From NCBI GenBank assembly GCA_012523015.1, contig JAAYJI010000030.1:1-39405 (forward strand): a stretch of 39,405 nt of DNA, read 5' to 3'. The DNA is from Candidatus Hydrogenedentota bacterium (GTDB taxonomy: Bacteria > Hydrogenedentota > Hydrogenedentia > Hydrogenedentales > CAITNO01). The position numbers and the translations under genes were made by a program. Positions 1 to 7,991 of the stretch are shown here, piece after piece. How positions within the stretch are numbered: position 1 is the stretch's first letter; every line of letters starts with the position of its first letter. Below the pieces are notes generated by a model. The model did no database searches. It was not told the origin of the DNA and saw only the letters and a list, made by a program, of their open reading frames with translations.

Positions 1-2
1 AG

Positions 3-284
3 AATGCTCTTGATTTTTATGAACCGACCGAATATAAGTATGATCTCATCGTACGTTTACTTGAATCGGTGAATCTTGAAGCCAATCAACCTAAATATAA
101 ACAAAAAATAAACTTCCTCTTGAAAAGATCAGATGCTTTTATAAAGTGGTATGCGCCCTTTATTGCTTTGCTGTTATTAATCGCAACAATACTTTTTTTG
201 ATAATAAGCACGATACTATTGGTTCGAGTGGTTGATAATTGCAGGCGAAGACCAGCTATTCATGAAGATTTACCTTTCCCATAA
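3..284 (+). CDS. C-terminal part of an unidentified membrane protein (5' end outside window)
   Basis: The frame is open from the left edge to a TAA at 282-284, so only the last 93 residues are visible. A GTG at 69 could act as a start but has no clear ribosome binding site, and the frame continues upstream of it, so I read this as the tail of a longer gene. The visible part is charged, then has one strongly hydrophobic segment of about 25 residues (roughly residues 50-78 of the visible part), followed by a short basic and proline-containing tail. I do not recognise a family. It ends about 360 bases before the next likely start, so it need not belong to the following cluster. Confidence 0.5.
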   Translation, partial: NALDFYEPTEYKYDLIVRLLESVNLEANQPKYKQKINFLLKRSDAFIKWYAPFIALLLLIATILFLIISTILLVRVVDNCRRRPAIHEDLPFP

Positions 285-648
285 TCCAGGGCGCTTATAC
301 GTTATTGCTATTTGAAAAGGGCAAGTTCTTTCCAAAACTGCCTCGCATCTGCACCCCTCCTTGAAGGGCGACAGTCTGGTTTTTTAATTTTACGGATTAT
401 CAAGGGCACCTGATTAGTTCCGAGCACGAAATGTCAACGCCGGAATGGGTGCGCCCCGGGGGCGGTTCATTCTATAAGATGCAGCTTCTTAGCGTGCTGC
501 GCTCTTCATGAAAAATAGGGCGCGGCGCTCCAACTTTTGGCTTTTCAGTTCTTTGTTGTACAATAAAGGCAGAAGCGAGTACCGTTTACCATTCTTTTCC
601 TGTAGTTGAATGGTGCACTGTCCAACAGGGTACGACGATCAAGGATTT
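285..648. other. Intergenic region before the rhomboid gene
   Basis: No convincing gene is seen here. The region holds a GC-rich palindrome (CGCCC and GGGCG arms, 452-464) without a following T-run, and a possible promoter at 537-564 near its end. It is AT-rich around 540-570. Confidence 0.5.
537..564 (+). promoter_or_regulatory. Putative sigma-70-type promoter for the rhomboid cluster
   Basis: TTGGCT at 537-542 (4 of 6 to TTGACA) is followed after 16 bases by TACAAT at 559-564 (5 of 6 to TATAAT). A start near 572 would give a leader of about 75 bases before the preferred ATG at 649. It was found by eye, without scoring. Confidence 0.35.
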
Positions 649-1371
649 ATGGAACAACACTACTATTCACAACCGCGGATGACCCTGCAATTTCCCAGAA
701 TCACCATGGGTGTTCAGCGGCTTATTCTGGCGAATGCCGCCTTATTTATGTTTGGGTTAATTGCGGATCCCATACTGTTTTATTGTAGCGATTATCAGCT
801 TCTAGATTTTTTTGGATTTTATCCGCCCACGTTTATTCGCGGATTTCTGTGGACACCCATAACCTATCAGTTTTTGCATGGCGGGATCATGCACTTGTTT
901 ATGAATATGTTGTGGCTCTTTGTCTTCGGTCCTGATGTAGAACGGCTGCTCGGTACCCGTCAATTTATCGGCTTCTACATTATCTGCGGTGTGCTAGGTG
1001 TTTTAGCATCGGTACTGCCTGCCCTCCTTGGCGCGCCCATGGCGCATGTCATTGGCGCGAGCGGCGCGGTGATGGGGGTCATGGTCGCTTTTGTTGTGGT
1101 TGATCCGCAACGCAAGTTTTTCTTGTTTCCGCTGCCTATCCCCATCACGGCAGTATGGCTCGTCATTTTGGTTGTTATTTTTAACTTGATGACCGCCGGT
1201 TCGGGGAATTCGGATGTCTCGGTGGCGACCCATTTTGGCGGCATGATTACAGGTTGGCTGTTAATGAACGCCATTCCTCGGTATAATAGTTGGCGTTACA
1301 GTAATGCAACGATGACAGAACGTCTCCGTGACGCTGTGAACAACATTTTTTATAAAAACAAAGAAGAATAA
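649..1371 (+). CDS. Rhomboid-family intramembrane serine protease
   Basis: Rhomboids cleave transmembrane substrates within the membrane using a Ser-His dyad. The protein shows the family layout: a His-rich segment with HGGIMHLFMNMLW (the HxxxHxxxN type oxyanion region), then GASGAVMG carrying the catalytic Ser (codon at 1060, residue 138 from this start), and THFGG carrying the catalytic His (codon at 1231, residue 195). About six hydrophobic segments are visible, and the length of 240 residues is normal for a minimal rhomboid. The frame also allows an ATG at 610, but AAGGA at 641-645 sits just before the ATG at 649 and nothing like a binding site precedes 610, so I prefer 649; the 3-base spacing is short. 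The next gene begins 34 bases downstream, suggesting co-transcription. Substrates are unknown. Confidence 0.88.
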   Translation: MEQHYYSQPRMTLQFPRITMGVQRLILANAALFMFGLIADPILFYCSDYQLLDFFGFYPPTFIRGFLWTPITYQFLHGGIMHLFMNMLWLFVFGPDVERLLGTRQFIGFYIICGVLGVLASVLPALLGAPMAHVIGASGAVMGVMVAFVVVDPQRKFFLFPLPIPITAVWLVILVVIFNLMTAGSGNSDVSVATHFGGMITGWLLMNAIPRYNSWRYSNATMTERLRDAVNNIFYKNKEE

Positions 1372-1405
1372 AAATCTTTTTCGTTAAGCGACGGTAAAAT
1401 CCACC

Positions 1406-1732
1406 ATGCCCGGAATCCAAGAGTTTTTAATCATTATCATCATCATTGTGGTCTTGAGCTGGACCGGCTTATGGCCCGTAGTGATCCGCGCACTCCGTGA
1501 ATTGCGCGGCGACTATGTGCAGGAACCGCCCCGCCAATCCCGTTCCGCTCAGGATACGGATATGTGCTATCGCATTTTGGGGCTATCCCCTTCAGCACGG
1601 TGGGAAGAAATTGAAAAGGCCTATCGCGCGAAAGCCAAGCGGCACCATCCTGACTTGGGCGGCGACGAAGACACCATGCGTGCTGTGAATGAAGCCTATA
1701 ACCGTATTAAAGAATTAAAGAAACCGAGATGA
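1406..1732 (+). CDS. Membrane-anchored J-domain (DnaJ-like) co-chaperone
   Basis: This 108-residue protein has an N-terminal hydrophobic helix (about residues 7-25) and a C-terminal J domain (about residues 50-108) with the invariant HPD at residues 81-83, which in this family stimulates the ATPase of Hsp70/DnaK. It has no G/F, zinc-finger or substrate-binding region, so it is a type III J-protein that would recruit DnaK to the membrane. The N-terminus, a short MPG segment, a single helix, then a tryptophan-proline hinge and an amphipathic basic helix, resembles the TatA/TatB N-terminus; that resemblance is weak and is inference only. It lies 34 bases after the rhomboid gene, and its stop overlaps an alternative start of the next gene (ATGA at 1729-1732). 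Confidence 0.8.
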   Translation: MPGIQEFLIIIIIIVVLSWTGLWPVVIRALRELRGDYVQEPPRQSRSAQDTDMCYRILGLSPSARWEEIEKAYRAKAKRHHPDLGGDEDTMRAVNEAYNRIKELKKPR

Positions 1733-1743
1733 GGAATGCCAGA

Positions 1744-2712
1744 ATGAAAAAATATGCTGCGATGAGCGCCCTCTTTGTTGTGATGGCTATTGTTGGCCTA
1801 GTTGTGGCGGCTTGTTCCAAGTCCGATTCAGACAAAGCTTCTACCGATGCCGCGGGTCCTCGAAAATTCACTATAGGCATGAGCCAATGCAATCTGGGAG
1901 AACCGTGGCGTGTGCAAATGAACAGCGACATTGCAGCCGAAGCTAAAAAACATGCTGAGCTGCGCGTCATTTTCAAGGATGCGCAGAATCAGACTTCCAT
2001 ACAACAAAATCACGTGCGTGAATTTATCAGCCAAGGTGTGGATTTGATCATTGTCAGTCCCTTGGAAGCGGCACCCCTTACCGGTCCTGTAGAGGAAGCC
2101 TATAGCAAAGGTATTCCTGTCATCGTTTTGGATCGCGCCGTACTCGGCGAAAACTTCACCATGTTCATTGGTGCCGATAACGTGAAAATAGGGGAAGCTG
2201 CCGGGCGCTGGATCAAAGAAGAACTTCAAGGTCACGGAAAAGTTGTCGAATTAAAAGGACTTATGACCAGCATCCCGGGCCAAGATCGTCATGCCGGTTT
2301 TCGCGAAGGCATCAAAGACAGTGACATCGATATTATTTTTGAAGCAGATATGCGGTGGCTCCAACCCAACGCACAAAGTGAAATGGAATCAGCGCTCACC
2401 CGATTTCCCGAAATCGATCTGGTCTACGCGCACAATGATCCCGGCGCTTACGGCGCTTATCTGGCTGCCAAGGCGGCAAATCGTGAAAAGGAAATCCGCT
2501 TTGTTGGTATTGATGGGTTGCCGCAAGAAGGGCTCGCCTATGTGGAGCAGGGTATATTGGATGTAACTTTTGAATATCCCACAGGCGGCGCCGAGGCGGT
2601 GCAATATGCCCTCACGATTCTTCAAGGCGAATCCGTGCCTAAAAATGTGGTACTTCCTTCCCGCTTTTTTACCAAGGATAATCTTGATCAAGGAGGCGAA
2701 ATGCTGGAATAG
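1744..2712 (+). CDS. Ribose-type periplasmic sugar-binding lipoprotein (Peripla_BP_4 family)
   Basis: The protein resembles RbsB-type substrate-binding proteins of sugar ABC transporters: a bilobed fold with the family phrases IIVSPLEAAPLTGPVEEA, IPVIVLDR, FIGADN and FVGIDGLPQEGL. The N-terminus is a lipoprotein signal with lipobox VAAC (Cys at residue 24), so it should be tethered in the periplasm. I chose the ATG at 1744 because GAGGA at 1731-1735 lies 8 bases before it; an ATG at 1729 overlapping the previous stop is possible but would add five residues before the signal. The length of 322 residues is normal. No RbsA-type ATPase or RbsC-type permease lies in the window; the nearby transporter genes belong to the unrelated Opp/Dpp class. 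It may serve a transporter encoded elsewhere or act as a ligand sensor. Confidence 0.85.
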   Translation: MKKYAAMSALFVVMAIVGLVVAACSKSDSDKASTDAAGPRKFTIGMSQCNLGEPWRVQMNSDIAAEAKKHAELRVIFKDAQNQTSIQQNHVREFISQGVDLIIVSPLEAAPLTGPVEEAYSKGIPVIVLDRAVLGENFTMFIGADNVKIGEAAGRWIKEELQGHGKVVELKGLMTSIPGQDRHAGFREGIKDSDIDIIFEADMRWLQPNAQSEMESALTRFPEIDLVYAHNDPGAYGAYLAAKAANREKEIRFVGIDGLPQEGLAYVEQGILDVTFEYPTGGAEAVQYALTILQGESVPKNVVLPSRFFTKDNLDQGGEMLE

Positions 2713-2780
2713 TCACGCTTTTGATACCGGACAATCAAAATTGATGTGTGTGTAGAGACGGTAAAGCGTAAAGGTCGAAT

Positions 2781-5700
2781 ATGTCATCTTCCCGTGAAAA
2801 GTTGAATCTAAAAGAGCCGTGGCTGGTCGTCGTTGATCCTCAAGACGAAGGCATAGCAAAAGGCTGGTTTGAAAGCTACCCTGACGAAAAGGCGCAACCG
2901 AAATGCAGTCCCTTCATCGGACACGCAGACAAATCGGCAGCTGCGGCGCCCTACTGGTATTGCCATCGCTTTGATCTGGACAAATCCTTTTCGGAAAAAT
3001 ATTTGGAATTACAGATAGATGCGCTGCGCGGTAATGTGCATCTATGGCTGAATGGTGCCGCCTTATCCACCGTTGCAGGCGACGGCGGTCCCTTGCACTT
3101 TAGCCTAGACAATGCGCTGTGTAAAGAACACAATGAATTGGTCATGCGCGTGGCGCCGCCGGAACAACACGATGAAAGACTGTTGGCAATCCAATCGCTC
3201 TATCCTACGATAGGCAAAGGCGGAGCAGCTGTGCGTTGGGGGCTTATGGGCGCGGTTTATCTTTTGGCGCAGCCTCGGTTTTGTATTACGACCTTACAAG
3301 TGCAGCCTGATCTGCGGCGCAGACGTGTTGTGGTCAACGTGGCGCTTTCCGAAGAGATGGAAGACGCCGAAATTCTTCTGAAGATTGAGGGAACTGATTA
3401 TGCCGCCTCCGGCAGACCGGGGAAAATTTCAATACCCCTCAATCATTTTGACCGTTGGAGTCCGAAACAGCCCCATCTCTATACACTGTCCGTAACTTTA
3501 TTGTTGGAACAGCAGGTATTAGATCAAAGGCAAACGCGCTTCGGCATGTTCGAATTCGGTGTGAAGGATCACCGCTTTCATCTCAACCACCGTCCGTTTT
3601 TACTGCGTGCCCTTCACTATCGACCGCCCTGTCCCACACGCTTTTCCCCTGCCGATCAGGTATCGCTCGTACGTCATGATATGAACCGCGCGAAAGCGGC
3701 GGGCTTCAACATGCTCCATTTGACCGATCTGCCGCTTCCCCCTTGTATTTTTGATCTTGCCGATGAACTCGGCATGTTATTGTATGTCGAATATTCTTGT
3801 CAGGTTCATGGTCCATGGGACGGAAGCACCGAGCCCTATACTCAAGGCTTAAGAAATCTGATTCAAAGCCGATGTCAGCATCCGGCGGTCGCTATTTGGG
3901 GCGTTCGCACAGAAGCGGGCACATCGGAAGCACTCACTGATGAGGCGCTGCGTAATGCCGCGGAAACACTGTGTACAGAGGCGCGCCTTTTGGATCCTTC
4001 CCGTCTTATCTTTGGGCATCACGGCGGCGAAGTGCGCTGGGGTTCCTCGTACTTGATCCGTCCCTATCACTCCGACATCATGCCCTATGATGCACTTTGT
4101 CTGTACCAACGCGCTCCTTCCGATATCTTAATTCGCGATTATTTCGCGAACCACGGCATTCCCTCACGCCTTGCTTTTGTCAGCGCCTTCGGTTTTGCTA
4201 CCCCCACAGACTGGCCCGTTATCCTCGAAGGAACCGATGACGACGCAGATCACTCTGAATCTGCTTCTCCCGACTGGCAGCACTGGAAATCCTGTTTGGA
4301 AGGATTTAAAACCCGTGGGCTCGACCGACTTTTTGGTGATTTCTTCGGCTTCTGTGATGCGGCGCGGCAACTGCAAACGGAAGCAGCTGCTATTCAAATC
4401 GACGCCATATTGTCGAATCCAAAACTTGCAGGCTATTGTTATCTTGGGATGACAGAAGGCGCGTCCTCATCGCCCGACGACGGAGCAGAGAAGGAAGAGA
4501 CGCCTGATACTGCCGTGAAACATTTTGCCAAGGTGCAGGCTTCGTTACGGCCGATCATTAATCTTTCCAAAATGAATCTGGGTCTGCGTGAACAATGTGA
4601 CGTACAAATTAGGTTATGCAATGAAAATGGCTTTAGCGGAACGGTGTGGCTTACCTTACAGGTGATTGGTCCTACCAACCAGACCTTGTGGAAGAAAAAA
4701 CGCACGCTCAAGGTGCCCCGTAATTATCATGAGTTGTGGTCGGGAACGGTTACAGCTTCCAGTACGCCGGGACAACATCGTTTTGTAGCCCGTTTTATGG
4801 CGGAGGATATGACGCTCTTGGCAGAGCATACCGAGAGTTTTTATGTATTTGAAAAATGCGCAGCTTCTGATGTCAATATTCATCTTCTAGACCCGGAAAA
4901 CGAATACGGCGCCGTGCTGCGCAGCTTTGCCAAGACCGCCAATCTTTTGGCTCCCGTTCATATCATTCCGCCCCTTGCCAATACCATACGCGCCTATCCC
5001 GATAATGAATTGGCGCAGATTATGGCACAAGTGAAGGACGGCGCCATTGCCATCTTTTTTAGACCGCCAGAAGATTGGAATGATCTCGCGCCATGGTTTG
5101 CTGAGGGCCTTAATGCCACGGCGAAAGAGGTGATCGGCGGCGACACATCTGTCTATCATTACGCTAAATTGCATCCCGTCTTCGACAAATTACCGTCGCG
5201 CTGTCTCATGGGACAGCCCTATGCCGCTATCGTGCCCGACAAAAGCTTTCTAGAAGCGGGCGACGAAGATATTCGCGGCGCTTTTCATGCGCCGCCCATC
5301 ACCGACGATACAGACGCCCAACAAGGCGAAGACTGGTGGCGCACAAATATTCTAGTGCACACTTACGGCGCCGGCCGTATTGTCATGACCCATTTACGCA
5401 TACTTGAAGGGCTCGGAAAAGATCCGGCGGCGGGACATCTCTTTGTCAATCTCTTAAATCATTTCGGACGACGGAGCGTGCCGTCCAACGTGCCCCTGCA
5501 GCCCGAACCCAAAGCGGTTGAATGGATGCACGGACAACATCATCGGGTGGTGCGCCGCTGGATGGTGATCGGTGAATTCCCCAACTGGGTGCTGAACGGC
5601 GGATTGAATACCGTCTACCCCCCTGAAGAAGGCATCGACTTTAACGCAGCGTATGAAGGCTGGTATCAGCCGGTGCGCTGGCGCAGCTGGTACACACGGA

Positions 5701-6062
5701 CGGATCAAGACAATCTGTTGGACTTTCAGCAGGCATTGACGCCTGTACACGCCTCCTATCCAAAATATGATCATGCCCTTGCCTATGCCTATACGGAGAT
5801 CAACGCTGATCGCCGTGTCGAAGCAGTTTTGCATCTGGGGCTGCAAAATGATACCCGGATCTGGCTAAATCAGACGCTTATCTATGAATACAAGAAGCAA
5901 GCCCAGTCTGATCCTATTGTTCGCCATGCAATGACCATTAGCTTAAAACCCGGCAAAAATACGATCTTGGTCAAGGGTGCGAAACATTACGGAGCCTTCG
6001 CCTTTTCCCTTGATTGTGTTGCTGAGGGAGCCGCCTTGCGTACCATCAAGTGGTGGAAATAA
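2781..6062 (+). CDS. Large GH2-fold glycosidase-like protein, probable loss of catalytic nucleophile
   Basis: This 1093-residue protein has no signal peptide and is probably cytoplasmic. Residues about 10-190 resemble the GH2 sugar-binding jelly roll and about 195-275 the Ig-like domain. The barrel begins with the GH2-like stretch FHLNHRPFLLRALHY. The acid/base region reads HPAVAIWGVRTEAG, where GH2 enzymes usually have W-S-L-G-N-E: Glu378 is kept but the preceding Asn is Thr377. The nucleophile region reads FVSAFGF where GH2 enzymes have SEFG or SEYG, putting Ala469 in place of the nucleophile Glu. Residues about 560-690 look Ig-like, about 700-870 may be amidotransferase-like as in the trimerisation domains of some beta-galactosidases, and about 900-1093 form a second beta domain starting WMVIGEFPNW. 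The stop overlaps the next gene's start. It may be a carbohydrate-binding pseudoenzyme or use an unusual mechanism. Confidence 0.75.
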   Translation: MSSSREKLNLKEPWLVVVDPQDEGIAKGWFESYPDEKAQPKCSPFIGHADKSAAAAPYWYCHRFDLDKSFSEKYLELQIDALRGNVHLWLNGAALSTVAGDGGPLHFSLDNALCKEHNELVMRVAPPEQHDERLLAIQSLYPTIGKGGAAVRWGLMGAVYLLAQPRFCITTLQVQPDLRRRRVVVNVALSEEMEDAEILLKIEGTDYAASGRPGKISIPLNHFDRWSPKQPHLYTLSVTLLLEQQVLDQRQTRFGMFEFGVKDHRFHLNHRPFLLRALHYRPPCPTRFSPADQVSLVRHDMNRAKAAGFNMLHLTDLPLPPCIFDLADELGMLLYVEYSCQVHGPWDGSTEPYTQGLRNLIQSRCQHPAVAIWGVRTEAGTSEALTDEALRNAAETLCTEARLLDPSRLIFGHHGGEVRWGSSYLIRPYHSDIMPYDALCLYQRAPSDILIRDYFANHGIPSRLAFVSAFGFATPTDWPVILEGTDDDADHSESASPDWQHWKSCLEGFKTRGLDRLFGDFFGFCDAARQLQTEAAAIQIDAILSNPKLAGYCYLGMTEGASSSPDDGAEKEETPDTAVKHFAKVQASLRPIINLSKMNLGLREQCDVQIRLCNENGFSGTVWLTLQVIGPTNQTLWKKKRTLKVPRNYHELWSGTVTASSTPGQHRFVARFMAEDMTLLAEHTESFYVFEKCAASDVNIHLLDPENEYGAVLRSFAKTANLLAPVHIIPPLANTIRAYPDNELAQIMAQVKDGAIAIFFRPPEDWNDLAPWFAEGLNATAKEVIGGDTSVYHYAKLHPVFDKLPSRCLMGQPYAAIVPDKSFLEAGDEDIRGAFHAPPITDDTDAQQGEDWWRTNILVHTYGAGRIVMTHLRILEGLGKDPAAGHLFVNLLNHFGRRSVPSNVPLQPEPKAVEWMHGQHHRVVRRWMVIGEFPNWVLNGGLNTVYPPEEGIDFNAAYEGWYQPVRWRSWYTRTDQDNLLDFQQALTPVHASYPKYDHALAYAYTEINADRRVEAVLHLGLQNDTRIWLNQTLIYEYKKQAQSDPIVRHAMTISLKPGKNTILVKGAKHYGAFAFSLDCVAEGAALRTIKWWK

Positions 6063-6979
6063 AATTGGCTTGGATCAAGCCACACAAAAGAGACAAAGAA
6101 ACTGTGCTGAAACGCGCGCCTGAAATAGAACAAGGTGTTTCCTTGTGGATGGAGTTATGGCGGCGCTTGCGCGCTAACCGCCTCGCCTTGGCAGGTATCG
6201 TTCTGCTCGCTGTTGTCGTATTGCTCACTGTCATCGTGCCTTGGATTACGCCTTATGGCTACGAGACACAAGACACGGCTTTAGGCGCTTCTTCACCCTC
6301 ACCACAGCACTGGCTGGGAACGGATATATTGGGGCGTGATCTGCTCACCCGCCTTGTGTACGGCGGCCGTGTTTCATTAGGGGTAGGCTTCATTGCCACA
6401 CTTGTTTCCGTATTGATCGGTATCGTATACGGCGCATTATCGGGCTATGCCGGCGGCCGCACTGATATGGTCATGATGCGCTTGGTCGATATTCTTTACG
6501 CACTGCCCTTCACCGTCTTTGTCATCATTCTCATGGTATTCTTCGGGCGTAATTTCATCTTTCTTTTCGTAGCCATCGGTGCCGTGGAATGGCTGACAAC
6601 GGCGCGCATTGCCCGCGGCCAAACCTTGTCTCTGCGCAAGTCTGAATTTGTACAAGCTGCTGTGGTTATGGGCTTCAGCCGCGCCCGCATCCTCTTTCGT
6701 CACGTCATTCCGAACATGCTCGGCCCCATTATTATTTATGCGACCTTGACGGTGCCCCGCGTCATGTTGCTGGAAGCCTTTCTCAGTTTTTTAGGATTAG
6801 GCGTGCAGCCGCCCATGAGCTCTTGGGGATTGTTGATCCGTGAGGGTGTCGAGACCATGGAAGAGTATCCGTGGCTGTTGCTTTTTCCCGGATTCCTCTT
6901 TACATTGACCTTATTCGCGTTGAATGCATTGGGCGACGGATTGCGGGATGCGTTGGATCCACGCATGGCGAAAGAGTAG
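6050..6979 (+). CDS. ABC transporter permease, OppC/DppC type
   Basis: This is an inner-membrane permease subunit of the peptide/nickel (Opp/Dpp) ABC transporter class. It has the OppC-type N-terminal helix, the phrase HWLGTDILGRDLLTRLVYGGR, and the cytoplasmic coupling loop with EFVQAAVVMGFSRARILFRHVIPN, which docks onto the ATPases. The C-terminal phrases SFLGLGVQPPMSSWG and NALGDGLRDALDPR are also typical, as is the length of 309 residues. The GTG start at 6050 overlaps the GH2-like gene by 13 bases, so the two are translationally linked; an ATG near 6149 would cut into the conserved N-terminus. The OppB-type partner permease that normally precedes this gene is missing, its place being taken by the GH2-like gene. 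Confidence 0.92.
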   Translation: MVEIKLAWIKPHKRDKETVLKRAPEIEQGVSLWMELWRRLRANRLALAGIVLLAVVVLLTVIVPWITPYGYETQDTALGASSPSPQHWLGTDILGRDLLTRLVYGGRVSLGVGFIATLVSVLIGIVYGALSGYAGGRTDMVMMRLVDILYALPFTVFVIILMVFFGRNFIFLFVAIGAVEWLTTARIARGQTLSLRKSEFVQAAVVMGFSRARILFRHVIPNMLGPIIIYATLTVPRVMLLEAFLSFLGLGVQPPMSSWGLLIREGVETMEEYPWLLLFPGFLFTLTLFALNALGDGLRDALDPRMAKE

Positions 6980-6998
6980 CGTTATGGATGGAGTCTCC

Positions 6999-7991
6999 AT
7001 GCCTCTGTTAGAAGTGAAAGCGTTACGGATCTGGTTTCATATGCGCGACGGGATTACGCACGCCGTGGACGGTATCGACTTTTCTGTAAACCGCCGAGAA
7101 AGCTTGGGTATTGTCGGTGAATCAGGCTGCGGCAAATCGGTCACTTTTCATGGCGTGTTGGGACTGCTGCCCAAACCGCCTGCACAGATTCAATCGGGCA
7201 CCGCGCTTTTTAAAGGGGTTGATCTGCTCACAGCCCATAGCGCCCACTTATCGCAAATCCGCGGCAAAGATATAGGCCTTGTTTTTCAGGATCCCATGAC
7301 CGCCCTCAATCCCTATATGAAGGTGGGCATTCAAGTAATGGAACCGCTCCTTGCTCATGGTCTATGCAGCCGTGCCGAGGCAAAGGATCGTGCCCGTGCT
7401 ATGCTAAGTGCCGTGGGTATCGCGGACAGTGCAGCACGGATGAACCAATATCCTCACGAATTTTCAGGTGGAATGCGTCAACGTATTGTCATTGCTATGG
7501 CACTGATTGCACGGCCCACACTGCTCATTGCCGACGAACCCACCACTGCGCTGGATGTAACAGTACAAGCCCAGATACTGAGCTTGTTAAAAAAACTGCG
7601 CGCAGAATTCGACATGACCGTCGTCTTAATCACCCATGATATGGGTGTCGTTGCCGGTTTTTGTGAGCGTGTGCTGGTCATGTATGCAGGACGTATCCTT
7701 GAAGCGGCTCCGGTTGGTGCTCTTTTTAAAACACCGCTCCACCCCTACACCTGCGCCTTGATGCAGTCTTTGCCGGGAACGGGGAAGGCGGGACAGGATT
7801 TGTATACCATACCCGGGTTGCCGCCCGAACGCGGCGCCTATGGGAGCGCCTGCCCCTTCGCTCCCCGCTGTGCCTATGCCATCGATGATTGTTTCAACCT
7901 GCCCTGTATATTAACACTCTGCGGAGCGGCAGACCACAGCACCGCTTGTTTGCGGGTACAGCGCGGCGAACTGTCGGAGATGATGCCATGA
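6999..7991 (+). CDS. ABC transporter ATP-binding protein, OppD/DppD type
   Basis: This is one of the two ATPases that power an Opp/Dpp-type transporter. Seen: Walker A GESGCGKS (residues 40-47), signature FSGGMRQR, Walker B LLIADEPTTALD, the switch His in ITHDMGVVAG, and the OppD/OppF C-terminal extension with CPFAPRCAYAIDDC, whose cysteines in this family may bind an iron-sulfur cluster. Start choice: ATG at 6999 has GGAG at 6990-6993, 5 bases upstream, and gives the usual MPLLEV beginning; an in-frame ATG at 6984 is also possible and would add five residues. The gene follows the permease stop by about 20 bases and overlaps the next gene by ATGA. Confidence 0.92.
   Translation: MPLLEVKALRIWFHMRDGITHAVDGIDFSVNRRESLGIVGESGCGKSVTFHGVLGLLPKPPAQIQSGTALFKGVDLLTAHSAHLSQIRGKDIGLVFQDPMTALNPYMKVGIQVMEPLLAHGLCSRAEAKDRARAMLSAVGIADSAARMNQYPHEFSGGMRQRIVIAMALIARPTLLIADEPTTALDVTVQAQILSLLKKLRAEFDMTVVLITHDMGVVAGFCERVLVMYAGRILEAAPVGALFKTPLHPYTCALMQSLPGTGKAGQDLYTIPGLPPERGAYGSACPFAPRCAYAIDDCFNLPCILTLCGAADHSTACLRVQRGELSEMMP

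Noticed and set aside
452-464. GC-rich palindrome considered as a terminator for the left-edge gene
   Set aside because: The stem is only five bases with a 3-base loop, about 170 bases past the stop, and no T-run follows.
606-788. 60-codon open frame overlapping the start of the rhomboid gene
   Set aside because: It is another frame within the rhomboid coding region and has no ribosome binding site.
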